Shown piece by piece: positions 16,974 to 24,969 of a stretch of DNA of 64,000 nt. The DNA lies in NCBI GenBank assembly GCA_963705355.1, contig OY970070.1, forward strand, positions 1,612,001 to 1,676,000, read 5' to 3'. The DNA comes from COMBO-56-21 sp963705355. GTDB taxonomy: Archaea > Thermoplasmatota > Thermoplasmata > UBA10834. Position 1 is the first letter of the stretch. Every line of letters begins with the position of its first letter. The position numbers and the translations under genes were made by a program. The notes beneath the pieces are model-generated. The model was not told where the DNA came from. It ran no database searches and worked only from the letters and a program-made list of their open reading frames with translations.

Positions 16974-18137
16974 ATGGACACTGAGATCGCGGAGATGATC
17001 GAGGTCGCTGAGGCGTGTGTCAAGTGCAGATGCGGCTGCTGCAAGGACGAATGTCCGATGTACTCCGAGATCCTCGAAGAGACGATGTCGCCGAAGGGTA
17101 GGAACGTTCTGATCCGGGCATTGGTCACTGGTGTTCTTGAGCCAGATGAGAGAGCTGTCCGGATCGCATATTCTTGCCTGCTCTGTCGCAGGGATGAGTT
17201 TTCGTGCACGGCCCACCTCAAGAATGCGGAGGCCACCGAAGCGTTCAGGAAGTACCTCGTCGACAAAGGTCTACCACTTCTTCCCGGGCATGCGATGATG
17301 GTCAAGAGCCTGGAGAACTACGGAAATCCGTGGCAGGAACCGAAGACTGCCAGGAAGAAGTGGGCGAGGGATCTCAAAGACCGGCGAGTCGTTCCAGGAA
17401 AGACCGAGACCCTGTTTTATGTAGGTTGCACATTCGCCCTCGATAGGTCCCTTCAGGAGGGCCCTCGAGCTCTTGCTCACTTGATGGAGCTAGCTGGAGA
17501 GAGGTTCGGGCTTCTGCTTGATGATGAGGTCTGCTGCGGCTCAACCGTGAAACGCCTGGGACACGCCAAGCTGTTCGAGAAGCTTCGCAAGGAGAACGAG
17601 AAGCGGCTGAGGGGAACGGGAGTCAGACGAATAGTCACGGCGTGCTCTGGCTGCTTCAAGACTCTCAAGCAGGACTATCCAGGCCTCAACGAGGACATCG
17701 AGATCCTTCATTCGACGGAATACCTGTCCGACCTGCTGACTTCGGGGAAGCTGAAGTTGAAGAATACGCCAATCAAGGCGACCTATCACGACCCGTGCCA
17801 CCTCGGAAGGCATACTGAGGTTTACGAAGCCCCACGCAGCATTCTTAGGGCGATCCCCGGGCTCAAGCTTACGGAGATGAAAAGCAATAGGGAGAAGGCC
17901 AGGTGCTGCGGCGGCGGGGCCGGCGTCAAGACTGCTTATCCGGACATCTCTGAGAAGGCCGCGATCAGGAGGGTCATCGAGGGCGAGAAGACCGAAGCCG
18001 ATGTCCTCGTGACCGCATGCCCATTCTGCGTCCAGACTCTCAGGGCAGCCGCTCAAAGCATAGGCTCTCGAATCGAAGTGCTCGAGCTCTCCGTCCTTCT
18101 GGACCGCGCTGCTGTCGACAAGGTAGGTGCCAGGTAA
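16974..18137 (+). CDS. Fe-S oxidoreductase with CCG domains (GlcF/LldE-type)
   Basis: A 387-residue electron-transfer subunit. The N-terminal cysteine cluster (C15, C18, C20, C22, C23, C27) and a second one in CLLCRRDEFSC should bind [4Fe-4S] centres. Two CCG domains follow (DDEVCCGSTVKRLG; EKARCCGGGAG), each with upstream cysteines in GCTFALDR and DPCHLGRH. This is the partner subunit of FAD-linked glycolate or lactate dehydrogenases and relatives of heterodisulfide reductase HdrD. ATG 16974 follows AGGTGAT by 7 bases; the upstream open frame is not family-like. Its TAA overlaps the ATG of the FAD gene (TAATG). Confidence 0.9.
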   Translation: MDTEIAEMIEVAEACVKCRCGCCKDECPMYSEILEETMSPKGRNVLIRALVTGVLEPDERAVRIAYSCLLCRRDEFSCTAHLKNAEATEAFRKYLVDKGLPLLPGHAMMVKSLENYGNPWQEPKTARKKWARDLKDRRVVPGKTETLFYVGCTFALDRSLQEGPRALAHLMELAGERFGLLLDDEVCCGSTVKRLGHAKLFEKLRKENEKRLRGTGVRRIVTACSGCFKTLKQDYPGLNEDIEILHSTEYLSDLLTSGKLKLKNTPIKATYHDPCHLGRHTEVYEAPRSILRAIPGLKLTEMKSNREKARCCGGGAGVKTAYPDISEKAAIRRVIEGEKTEADVLVTACPFCVQTLRAAAQSIGSRIEVLELSVLLDRAAVDKVGAR

Positions 18138-19540
18138 TGCTCGAGCACGAGGTCCACGAAGCAGTCAAGAAGGAGCTTATCACCGCGCTCGGCGAGTCCA
18201 AGGTGCTGTGGAAGAAATCCGACATCCTCCCGTACACAAAGGACACGTACAGGATAAGGTTCGAGGACGAATACAAGTACTTCCCGGATTTCGTTGTTCT
18301 TCCGGGGTCAACTCCCGAAGTCCAGGACATCGTCAGGATCGCTGCCTCTAGAAAGATACCGCTGATCCCCAAGGGCGGAGGTTCGAACAGGACTGGCATG
18401 CTCGTTCCGATCCATGGAGGGATCGTTGTCGACACGATCAGGATGAACAAGGTCCTCGATGTCAACGTCCCAAACTTGCACGTCACGGTCCAGCCAGGGG
18501 TCACTCTCAAGGAGTTGGAGGACAGGCTCGCAGAGCAGAAGCTCTGGCTGACCCAGGAGCAGGGGTCGCTCAAAATGGCCACGGTCGGTGGCTCGATATC
18601 GACTTCCGGCTTCAGCAGAAGGAACCAGAAGTACGGCACTATAGCCGACCGCGTGATGTCTCTCGAGGTCGTGCTTGCCGACGGGAGCGCACTTCGGACA
18701 GGACCGAAGGTCCTGTACACTTCGACTGGATACAGACTGCATCAGCTGTTCATCGCAGCCGAGGGCACGCTTGGCATAATCACCGAGGCCACTCTCCGAG
18801 TCGAGCCGCTGCCCGAGGCACGAGAAGTCGTCCTGGCCTTCTACTCGGATTTCTGGGCCGCGAACGACGCCGCTCAGAAGCTGATGGCGTCCGGAGTCGG
18901 CTTCACGGGAGGTGAGGCCTACGAGGCGCACGATATGGACGAGCTGGGCGCTCCGAAAGGTCTGAAGGCATTGCTGTACGTTATGTTGGACGGTACGAAG
19001 GGAGAAGTGGAAGCGCAAGTTGAGTGCGTGAAGAAGATCGTTGCTGATACTGCGGGAGTCCTCTCGGGTCACGATGTCGCGCTCTCCTTCCTCGAGCTGT
19101 ATGCCGAGCAATGGTGTGGCGCTCGAGCTCTGACGGGATTCGAGGACGTCATAACGTGCTACATCCCCATGGAGCACATGCGCGAGTACTACGACAAGCT
19201 GTGGAATGACATCGGTCCGAAGCACGGTATCGAACCTCTTCCCGGAGAGAAGTTCTGCCTAGACGTCGGCCGCTATAGGATGGTCGGAGGACGATACCGG
19301 CTCCCAAAGGGCGAACATGCATGGGAGAAGTATCAGAAGGTCCTTCGGGAGATAGCTAGGCTCGCCACAAGGCTTGGTGGCTCGATCCAAAGCTGCCATG
19401 GGGTAGGGATCGAGCACAGAGACAATCTCGATCTGGAGTACTCGGATGTCGCCCTCGAGATCATGAGGCGGATCAAGAAGGCGCTCGATCCCAACAACAT
19501 CATGAACCCAGGCAAGAAACTGCCGGAAAGGAAGGGATGA
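18137..19540 (+). CDS. FAD-linked 2-hydroxyacid dehydrogenase (GlcD-type)
   Basis: A 467-residue flavoprotein of the FAD_binding_4/FAD-oxidase C family. The PP-loop region IPLIPKGGGSNRTGM, GGSISTSGFSRRNQKYGT, GTLGIITEATLRVEPLP and the C-terminal LDPNNIMNPGKKLP are characteristic. It oxidises a 2-hydroxy acid such as D-lactate or glycolate and hands electrons to the Fe-S protein encoded immediately upstream, whose stop codon it overlaps by one base. The exact substrate is not visible. Alkyl-DHAP synthase-like proteins are a remote alternative, but the operon favours a dehydrogenase. Confidence 0.9.
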   Translation: MLEHEVHEAVKKELITALGESKVLWKKSDILPYTKDTYRIRFEDEYKYFPDFVVLPGSTPEVQDIVRIAASRKIPLIPKGGGSNRTGMLVPIHGGIVVDTIRMNKVLDVNVPNLHVTVQPGVTLKELEDRLAEQKLWLTQEQGSLKMATVGGSISTSGFSRRNQKYGTIADRVMSLEVVLADGSALRTGPKVLYTSTGYRLHQLFIAAEGTLGIITEATLRVEPLPEAREVVLAFYSDFWAANDAAQKLMASGVGFTGGEAYEAHDMDELGAPKGLKALLYVMLDGTKGEVEAQVECVKKIVADTAGVLSGHDVALSFLELYAEQWCGARALTGFEDVITCYIPMEHMREYYDKLWNDIGPKHGIEPLPGEKFCLDVGRYRMVGGRYRLPKGEHAWEKYQKVLREIARLATRLGGSIQSCHGVGIEHRDNLDLEYSDVALEIMRRIKKALDPNNIMNPGKKLPERKG

Positions 19541-19851
19541 TCTTGCAGGCGGAATGGAAGCAGGCCATCCAGCGGTTCATCCTCAACAACCTCGGCCAGA
19601 TGGACCAGGAGGATGTCGAGGCTTGGCTAAATGACGAGCTAGACATTGCTCCACTTCTAGAGGATCCGTTAAGGGCTCAGGCCCAGCACAGAGACCAGGT
19701 TCTGCGAGAGTTGCATCAGATCTCCCCGTCGGAGATATTCGACAGGTTTCAGAAGGAGCACCCGGAGCTCGCGTTCTCTGACAAGAACAAAGCCATCGTC
19801 AAGATCGGGAAGGAGATCGAGGGCCTCAAGGCCATAGTTCGGGCCCTTTGA
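19537..19851 (+). CDS. Small conserved-looking third gene of the dehydrogenase operon
   Basis: A 104-residue soluble protein with no recognised family. Its ATG overlaps the TGA of the FAD subunit (ATGA), so it is translated with it and may be an accessory subunit. The sequence is helical and charged, with an acidic middle (VEAWLNDELDIAPLLEDPL) and a possible C-terminal coiled segment (IVKIGKEIEGLKAIVRAL). It has no cysteines that could carry a cluster. Confidence 0.75.
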   Translation: MILQAEWKQAIQRFILNNLGQMDQEDVEAWLNDELDIAPLLEDPLRAQAQHRDQVLRELHQISPSEIFDRFQKEHPELAFSDKNKAIVKIGKEIEGLKAIVRAL

Positions 19852-19950
19852 GAGAGGATTGATAATGGGGCCGGATCCGAGTCTACGCCTGCCTTTTTCG
19901 TTTCGCGACGACCCCAATTCGGAAATCGGATCTCTGTAACCCCAAAACCG

Positions 19951-19958
19951 TTATTATC
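19951..19958 (+). promoter_or_regulatory. TATA box of the CoA-transferase gene
   Basis: TTATTATC preceded by CAAAACCG sits 30-37 bases before the ATG at 19988, giving a short leader. The position and BRE-like flank fit an archaeal promoter. Confidence 0.6.
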
Positions 19959-19987
19959 GGGTACTTTCTACGCGACATTGAACCAGA

Positions 19988-21901
19988 ATGTCAGAGAAGT
20001 CGGAGCTCTCAGCCACCAAGGCGAAGGGTGATTCGAGCGATCTGTCATATGCGTTGCCGGATTGGCAGCAGAAATACTCCGAGAAGATGAGGACCCCGGA
20101 ACAGGCTATTGCCACGATCAGAAGGGGAGACAAGGTATTCATCGGGTCGGGCGCTGCGGAACCTCAGATACTGGTCAAGGCGTTGATCGAGGGCGCAGGA
20201 CGCTTGGCCGATAACAGGATCATGCACATAATGACCCTCGGCGTCGCGCCGTACACCGAGGAGAAGTTCACCGACCAATTCAGGCACAACGCGTTCTTCA
20301 TCGGAGCGAACACGAGGCAAGCAGTGGCACAGGGCAGGGCGGACTACACGCCGGTCTTCCTCTCCGAAATACCAGCTCTATTCAAGTCGGGACGGGCCCC
20401 GATCGACGTCGCGCTGATACAGGTCTCGCCCCCAGACAAGCACGGTTTCTGCAGCTACGGCGTCTCCACCGATGTGGTGAAATCTGCCACAGAATCGGCC
20501 AATAAGGTCATCGCGGAGATCAACCCGAGGATGCCTCGCGCGCTTGGAGACTGCTTTGTCAACATGGACGACATAGATCTGGCCATCCCAGTCGACGTTC
20601 CGTTGCTATATTCCCACAGAGAGCGGGCGGACGATGTGGCAAGGCGGATAGGGAAGAACATCGCGAATCTCATTGAGGACGGCTCCACGATGCAGATGGG
20701 CATCGGGACGATTCCAGACTCGGTCCTCCATTACCTGACCGACAAGAAGGACCTCGGGATTCACACCGAAATGTTCTCCGACGGTTTCATGGAGCTGGTT
20801 GAGAAAGGGGTCATCAACAACTCAAAGAAGACCCTTCACCAGGGCAAGACAATTGCGTCGTTCTGCATCGGCGGCCAGAGCCTGTACGACTACGTGGACA
20901 ACAACCCTGCCATCGAGTTCCACCCGACCGAGTACACGAACGATCCCTTCATCGTTTGCCAGAACGACAGGATGGTCGCAATCAACTCGGCCATCGAGGT
21001 CGACCTGACCGGCCAAGTCTGCGCCGACTCCCTGGGTGCGATGTTCTACTCCGGAATAGGCGGTCAGCTGGACTTCGTCAGAGGCGCTGCGAGATCCAAG
21101 GGCGGCAAGCCCATCATCGCGATGCCCTCGACAGCGAAGAACGATACCGTCTCTAGGATATCCGTCAACCTCAAAGAGGGCGCGGGCGTAGTGACGACGA
21201 GGGGCGATGTGCACTATGTCGTGACCGAATGGGGCGTCGCGTACCTCCACGGCAAGAACATCCGCGAAAGGGCGATGGCTCTGATCGGCATCGCGCACCC
21301 GAAATTCAGGAAGAGGCTACTTGAGGGCGCAAGGAAGCTGAACTACATCTACAAAGACCAGATCCTGGGTCCGGAGGAGGCTGTCTATCCAGAGGATCTT
21401 GAAGCGATAATGGCGACGAAGGACGGGGTTGAGCTCCTCGTCAGGCCTGTCAGACCGACCGATGAGGAGATGCTCAGCGACATGTTCTACGACCTGAGCG
21501 ACCAGACGATCATCAACAGGTTCTTCAGCATGCTGAAATCTATGCCCCATAGGAGGCTCCAGCAGTTCTGCTGCATCGACTACAACAAGGAGATGTCCCT
21601 CGTTGCGATCACGAAGGAAGGACCGAAGCAGAAGATCGTCGGCCTCGGCAGCTATCACCTGAACCCCGCAACGCACAAGGCCGAGATCGCATTCCTTGTG
21701 GCCGACGCGTGGCAGGGGAAGGGCATTGGGACCTACATGATGCGGGCGCTAGTCAAGATCGCAAAATCGCGGAACATCAAAGGGCTGACTGCCGAGGTCA
21801 TGAGAGACAACGTTGCCATGATCGCCCTGATGCACAAAAGCGGCGTCCCGCCGAAGTCCCAGCCTGTCGATGGCTCGTACCTGTTCACCATGGACTTCTA
21901 G
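19988..21901 (+). CDS. Acetyl-CoA hydrolase/4-hydroxybutyrate CoA-transferase fused to a GNAT domain
   Basis: A 637-residue two-domain enzyme. Residues about 30-460 are a class I CoA-transferase of the 4-hydroxybutyrate CoA-transferase/acetyl-CoA hydrolase group, with IQVSPPDKHGFCSYGVS, MQMGIGTIPDSVL and GIHTEMFSDGFMELVEKGVI. The Glu in IHTEM is the expected catalytic carboxylate, and VVTEWGVAYLHGKN closes the domain. Residues about 470-637 are a GNAT acetyltransferase with the acyl-CoA loop QGKGIGTYMM. Known fusions of this type may acetylate proteins or the transferase itself in response to CoA ester pools (inference). It has its own TATA element and stands between the dehydrogenase operon and endonuclease IV. 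Confidence 0.92.
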   Translation: MSEKSELSATKAKGDSSDLSYALPDWQQKYSEKMRTPEQAIATIRRGDKVFIGSGAAEPQILVKALIEGAGRLADNRIMHIMTLGVAPYTEEKFTDQFRHNAFFIGANTRQAVAQGRADYTPVFLSEIPALFKSGRAPIDVALIQVSPPDKHGFCSYGVSTDVVKSATESANKVIAEINPRMPRALGDCFVNMDDIDLAIPVDVPLLYSHRERADDVARRIGKNIANLIEDGSTMQMGIGTIPDSVLHYLTDKKDLGIHTEMFSDGFMELVEKGVINNSKKTLHQGKTIASFCIGGQSLYDYVDNNPAIEFHPTEYTNDPFIVCQNDRMVAINSAIEVDLTGQVCADSLGAMFYSGIGGQLDFVRGAARSKGGKPIIAMPSTAKNDTVSRISVNLKEGAGVVTTRGDVHYVVTEWGVAYLHGKNIRERAMALIGIAHPKFRKRLLEGARKLNYIYKDQILGPEEAVYPEDLEAIMATKDGVELLVRPVRPTDEEMLSDMFYDLSDQTIINRFFSMLKSMPHRRLQQFCCIDYNKEMSLVAITKEGPKQKIVGLGSYHLNPATHKAEIAFLVADAWQGKGIGTYMMRALVKIAKSRNIKGLTAEVMRDNVAMIALMHKSGVPPKSQPVDGSYLFTMDF

Positions 21902-21944
21902 GATTATCTAGTCGGTTGCGGATTACGAGCGGGGAGGGCAGGCG

Positions 21945-22787
21945 TTGTTGCTAGGAGCCCACATATCGATCTCAGGCGGCATCGACCAAGCACCGGAACG
22001 CGGTCGCGCGCTGACATGCGATTGCATGCAGATATTCTCCAAGAACCAGATGCAGTGGAAGACCAGACCGTTGGCCCTCGACGATGCAGAGAGCTTCAAG
22101 TCGAAATCTGCGGAGTTCAAGATCGCCGAGACCGTCATCCACGATTCCTACCTCATAAACCTCGGAAGTCCTGACAAAGTCCTAATCAAGCAATCGAGAG
22201 AGGCGTTCCTCGAGGAGATGGTGAGAGCGAAGCACCTAGGTGTGCGCTGTCTCATATTTCACCCAGGCGCGCACATGGGTGCGGGTGAACAGGCGGGTCT
22301 GAAGAAGATCGCAGAGTCCATGAACTGGGCGAGGAGGGAGTTCGGGTCCAGCGATGTTGAGTTGCTGCTGGAGATAACTGCGGGCCAAGGGAGCGTCCTC
22401 GGTTACTCCTTCGAACAGCTGGCAAAGATCATCGGTTACCTGGAGGACCAGAAGAGCGTCGGAGTGTGTTTTGACACCTGCCACGCGTACGCTGCTGGCT
22501 ACGATATCAAGACCAAGAAGGGATACGAAGCGACCTTCGATCTCTTTGAAGGAGTTCTCGGTCTCTCGTATCTCAAGGCAATGCATCTGAATGACTCGCG
22601 GGGAAAGCAGGGTTCACGACTTGACAGGCACGAGCAGATTGGCAAGGGATTCATCGGGATCGATGGCTTCAGAAACATCATGAATGATGAGAGATTCGAG
22701 GGGATACCCATGGTTTTGGAGACTCCAGCTGGGGACAAGAAATACAAACAGGAGTTGAAAGCGCTCAGGGCGCTGATCAAGAAATGA
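21945..22787 (+). CDS. nfo: Endonuclease IV (AP endonuclease)
   Basis: A 280-residue TIM-barrel AP endonuclease that cuts 5' of abasic sites in base-excision repair. The three-zinc ligand motifs are all present: GAHISISGG, CLIFHPGAHMG, LLEITAGQG, VCFDTCHAYAAGYD, MHLNDSRG, DRHEQIGKGFIG and the terminal LETPAG. Length is normal. The start is TTG 21945 (or the adjacent TTG at 21948) with GGGGAGGG about 6 bases upstream. The last 11 bases overlap the convergent rqcH gene. Confidence 0.95.
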   Translation: MLLGAHISISGGIDQAPERGRALTCDCMQIFSKNQMQWKTRPLALDDAESFKSKSAEFKIAETVIHDSYLINLGSPDKVLIKQSREAFLEEMVRAKHLGVRCLIFHPGAHMGAGEQAGLKKIAESMNWARREFGSSDVELLLEITAGQGSVLGYSFEQLAKIIGYLEDQKSVGVCFDTCHAYAAGYDIKTKKGYEATFDLFEGVLGLSYLKAMHLNDSRGKQGSRLDRHEQIGKGFIGIDGFRNIMNDERFEGIPMVLETPAGDKKYKQELKALRALIKK

Positions 22788-24690
22788 CGAGGCCGGCTTG
22801 CTCGACGACTTCCACATCGCCTGGTGGGAGGATGCTCTGGATCTCCTCGATGGGGACCTCTAGGGCGTTCGCGAGCTGCTTTGCGAACGAGTTCTTGTCC
22901 CTCTGCCCGGGCCTGATGATCCCGAACTTATTAGAGTGAGCTTTGATCGCACCTTCGGGAGAGCACATGATCTTCCTGCTTCCTTCGAACTCGATCACGC
23001 CTATTCCCAATTTGATCTCCAGCTTGCTCGAGTAGTTGCGCTTTCCTCGGATGACGAAAGCTCCTTTTGACAAGTACTCTCCGCTTTGCGGGGTCTTGCT
23101 CACTTGTTCCGGCAGGACCCAGTATCCTGCTGCAGAGCCGATCTTAGCGTTCCATGCCTTCGATGTGGCAACTGCGAACTCGCACGCCTCGTGGAGCGTC
23201 TTCTCAGTCACGCCCTTGTTCATCTTCACCACGACGCTCGGTGCTCCGTGGATATCGGCGTGAGCGTATCGGTCTCCTGCCTCGAGATGCCTCTTCACGA
23301 GCATGTCGTTGCTCTTCGCGTCCTTTCCGCCGAGGACGAGGGCGCCCTCGCTGGAGATGAACCATCTGAAACGTTCGAACCAGAACCTCTTGGTGGGCTC
23401 GTACCTCTTCTTCTCCGCTTTTGCGTCTCGGGTCTCGTCTCTGGATTGCTCGTCGATCTCCTTCTTCGCCTTTTCAAGGGCGGTGATGACGCCTTCCAGC
23501 TTCCTCCTTGCCTTCTTGGCGTCCTCGTAGTATCTCCTCGCGTTTGACTCGACGCTCCCTTTGGCGTCGAGAACGATCTCGGCCGTCTTCAGCCTCACCT
23601 TGAGCAAGGAGTTCTTCTGGTCGAACGAGACGAAGCCGGGAATCTCCTTCCAGCCCTTGGAGTAAATCAGACAGACCTTCATGTCGGAGAGAATCCTCGA
23701 TACCTCGCCGTAGTTTGCGAACACGAAATCTCCCATTATCTGAGCCTCTCGAGCGTCGTCCTGGAGCTTCATCACTGCAGCTTCCTGCTGCGCGAGCTTC
23801 CGCTTGAGCCGCTCCAGTTCGAGGATGGCCTCCTTCGGCTTCTCCTTCTGAGGCTTGGGGATCCGAGGTATGTAGCTCTCGACTGCCGAGGAGAACGAGT
23901 CGAACTCCTCGCTCGCCATCCCCTCGTAGATGCGCATCTTGAGGGGCACAACGTCCTCGACGGCGAAGTCCTTTAGAATCACGAAAGCCTTCTCAGACGA
24001 TGCGATCTCCTCCTTGAACTCAGTGATGGTCCTGAGGATGAGCCCCGCTTCTTCGACTTTGAGCTCCTGGGCCATCTTCCGCTTGTCGATGCCGGTCCTA
24101 GCGCAGATCTCTTCGCTGTATCTTCCCCCAGTGTTGAGCTTTGTCGCGAGGGTTCTCACAAGGTCCGTGTCGGAAGATAGCAGTATCTTCAACATGTCCT
24201 CATCTGACAGCTGTGCAGGGTCAGGCACTGGCGGAGGGAACTCGAACTCCCTCTTAGCCCTCACATCCCTGTGCTTCCAGGTATGGCTGGTGAGAGGCTG
24301 GACGATCACTCCGTCCTTCACCAGAATCACGTTCCCGTCACCGAACATCTCGAGGACGAGATCGAACTTCTCCTCCTTCTCTAGAGATATGATGGCTATC
24401 CTGTCGAATCCTTGCTGCCTGACTGCCGTTATCCTGGCGTTCGTGATCCTCTTCCTCAGCATCATGGCGAAACCTGATGGCTGTTGGGGCATCTCCTTGC
24501 TCTTGTCCGAACGGTAAAGCCACCGGCCCACATGGAAATGAACGAAGGATTTTCCCTCCCCGGGCAGCCTCACGGCTAGCAGGAGATGGTCCAGCCTCGG
24601 ATGGTAGATCTTGTCAATGTGGCCTCCGGCTAGGGCTTGAAGCTCCTTCACTGAAGCCATCACGTCGAAGCTGCTCTGTGACTCCTTCAT
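22777..24690 (-). CDS. rqcH: NFACT-family ribosome quality-control protein (RqcH/Rqc2)
   Basis: A 637-residue archaeal NFACT protein. In this family it binds 60S/50S subunits with stalled nascent chains and recruits tRNA to add C-terminal tails. Domain order is as expected: NFACT-N (1 to about 200), helix-hairpin-helix, a long coiled coil (about 300-420; EAILELERLKRKLAQQEAAV), then NFACT-R with GKDAKSNDMLVKRHLEAGDR and ADIHGAPSVVVK. ATG 24690 is chosen because TATA-like TTTATTATG on the minus strand (about 24,714-24,722) lies 25-30 bases upstream; the open frame upstream has no family content. It converges with nfo. Confidence 0.93.
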   Translation of the reverse strand: MKESQSSFDVMASVKELQALAGGHIDKIYHPRLDHLLLAVRLPGEGKSFVHFHVGRWLYRSDKSKEMPQQPSGFAMMLRKRITNARITAVRQQGFDRIAIISLEKEEKFDLVLEMFGDGNVILVKDGVIVQPLTSHTWKHRDVRAKREFEFPPPVPDPAQLSDEDMLKILLSSDTDLVRTLATKLNTGGRYSEEICARTGIDKRKMAQELKVEEAGLILRTITEFKEEIASSEKAFVILKDFAVEDVVPLKMRIYEGMASEEFDSFSSAVESYIPRIPKPQKEKPKEAILELERLKRKLAQQEAAVMKLQDDAREAQIMGDFVFANYGEVSRILSDMKVCLIYSKGWKEIPGFVSFDQKNSLLKVRLKTAEIVLDAKGSVESNARRYYEDAKKARRKLEGVITALEKAKKEIDEQSRDETRDAKAEKKRYEPTKRFWFERFRWFISSEGALVLGGKDAKSNDMLVKRHLEAGDRYAHADIHGAPSVVVKMNKGVTEKTLHEACEFAVATSKAWNAKIGSAAGYWVLPEQVSKTPQSGEYLSKGAFVIRGKRNYSSKLEIKLGIGVIEFEGSRKIMCSPEGAIKAHSNKFGIIRPGQRDKNSFAKQLANALEVPIEEIQSILPPGDVEVVEQAGLVIS

Positions 24691-24770
24691 CGGACGAACT
24701 AATCCTCTGTGCCCATAATAAATGATGCGCACGATGAACCGAGGCCTAGCCAGCGTCTGCACGCCAACAA

Positions 24771-24780
24771 CCTTTTAATA
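24771..24780 (+). promoter_or_regulatory. TATA box of tRNA-Thr
   Basis: CTTTTAATATG with an upstream AACAAC lies about 37-46 bases before the mature tRNA 5' end, the usual distance for archaeal tRNA genes. Confidence 0.7.
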
Positions 24781-24816
24781 TGCAGGGCAAGATGCCTTGC
24801 GACCGCATTCGAAAAC

Positions 24817-24888
24817 GCCACTGTGGCTTAGAGGTATAGCGACGCCTTGGTAAGGCGTAGGTCGAGGGTTCGATTCCCTCCAGTGGCT
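24817..24888 (+). tRNA. tRNA-Thr (anticodon GGT)
   Basis: A complete 72-base cloverleaf: acceptor GCCACTG/CAGTGGC with discriminator T, D-arm GGCTTAGAGGTATAGC, anticodon arm ACGCC-TTGGTAA-GGCGT with anticodon GGT, and T-arm GAGGG-TTCGATT-CCCTC. There is no intron and CCA is not encoded. A T-run (CTTTTTC, 24889-24895) follows as a likely terminator. Confidence 0.96.
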
Positions 24889-24933
24889 CTTTTTCATGGC
24901 ACGGTCGTTAGCTCCCGCCTCTGGAAAAGGAAT

Positions 24934-24942
24934 GAAAAAAGA
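24934..24942 (-). terminator. Probable T-run terminator of the coiled-coil subtilase gene
   Basis: On the minus strand CTCTTTTTTC lies about 30 bases after the stop of the gene ending at 24970. Archaeal termination commonly needs only such a T-run. No hairpin is evident. Confidence 0.4.
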
Positions 24943-24969
24943 GTTTGTGGAAAAGGTTTGGGCTCGCTC

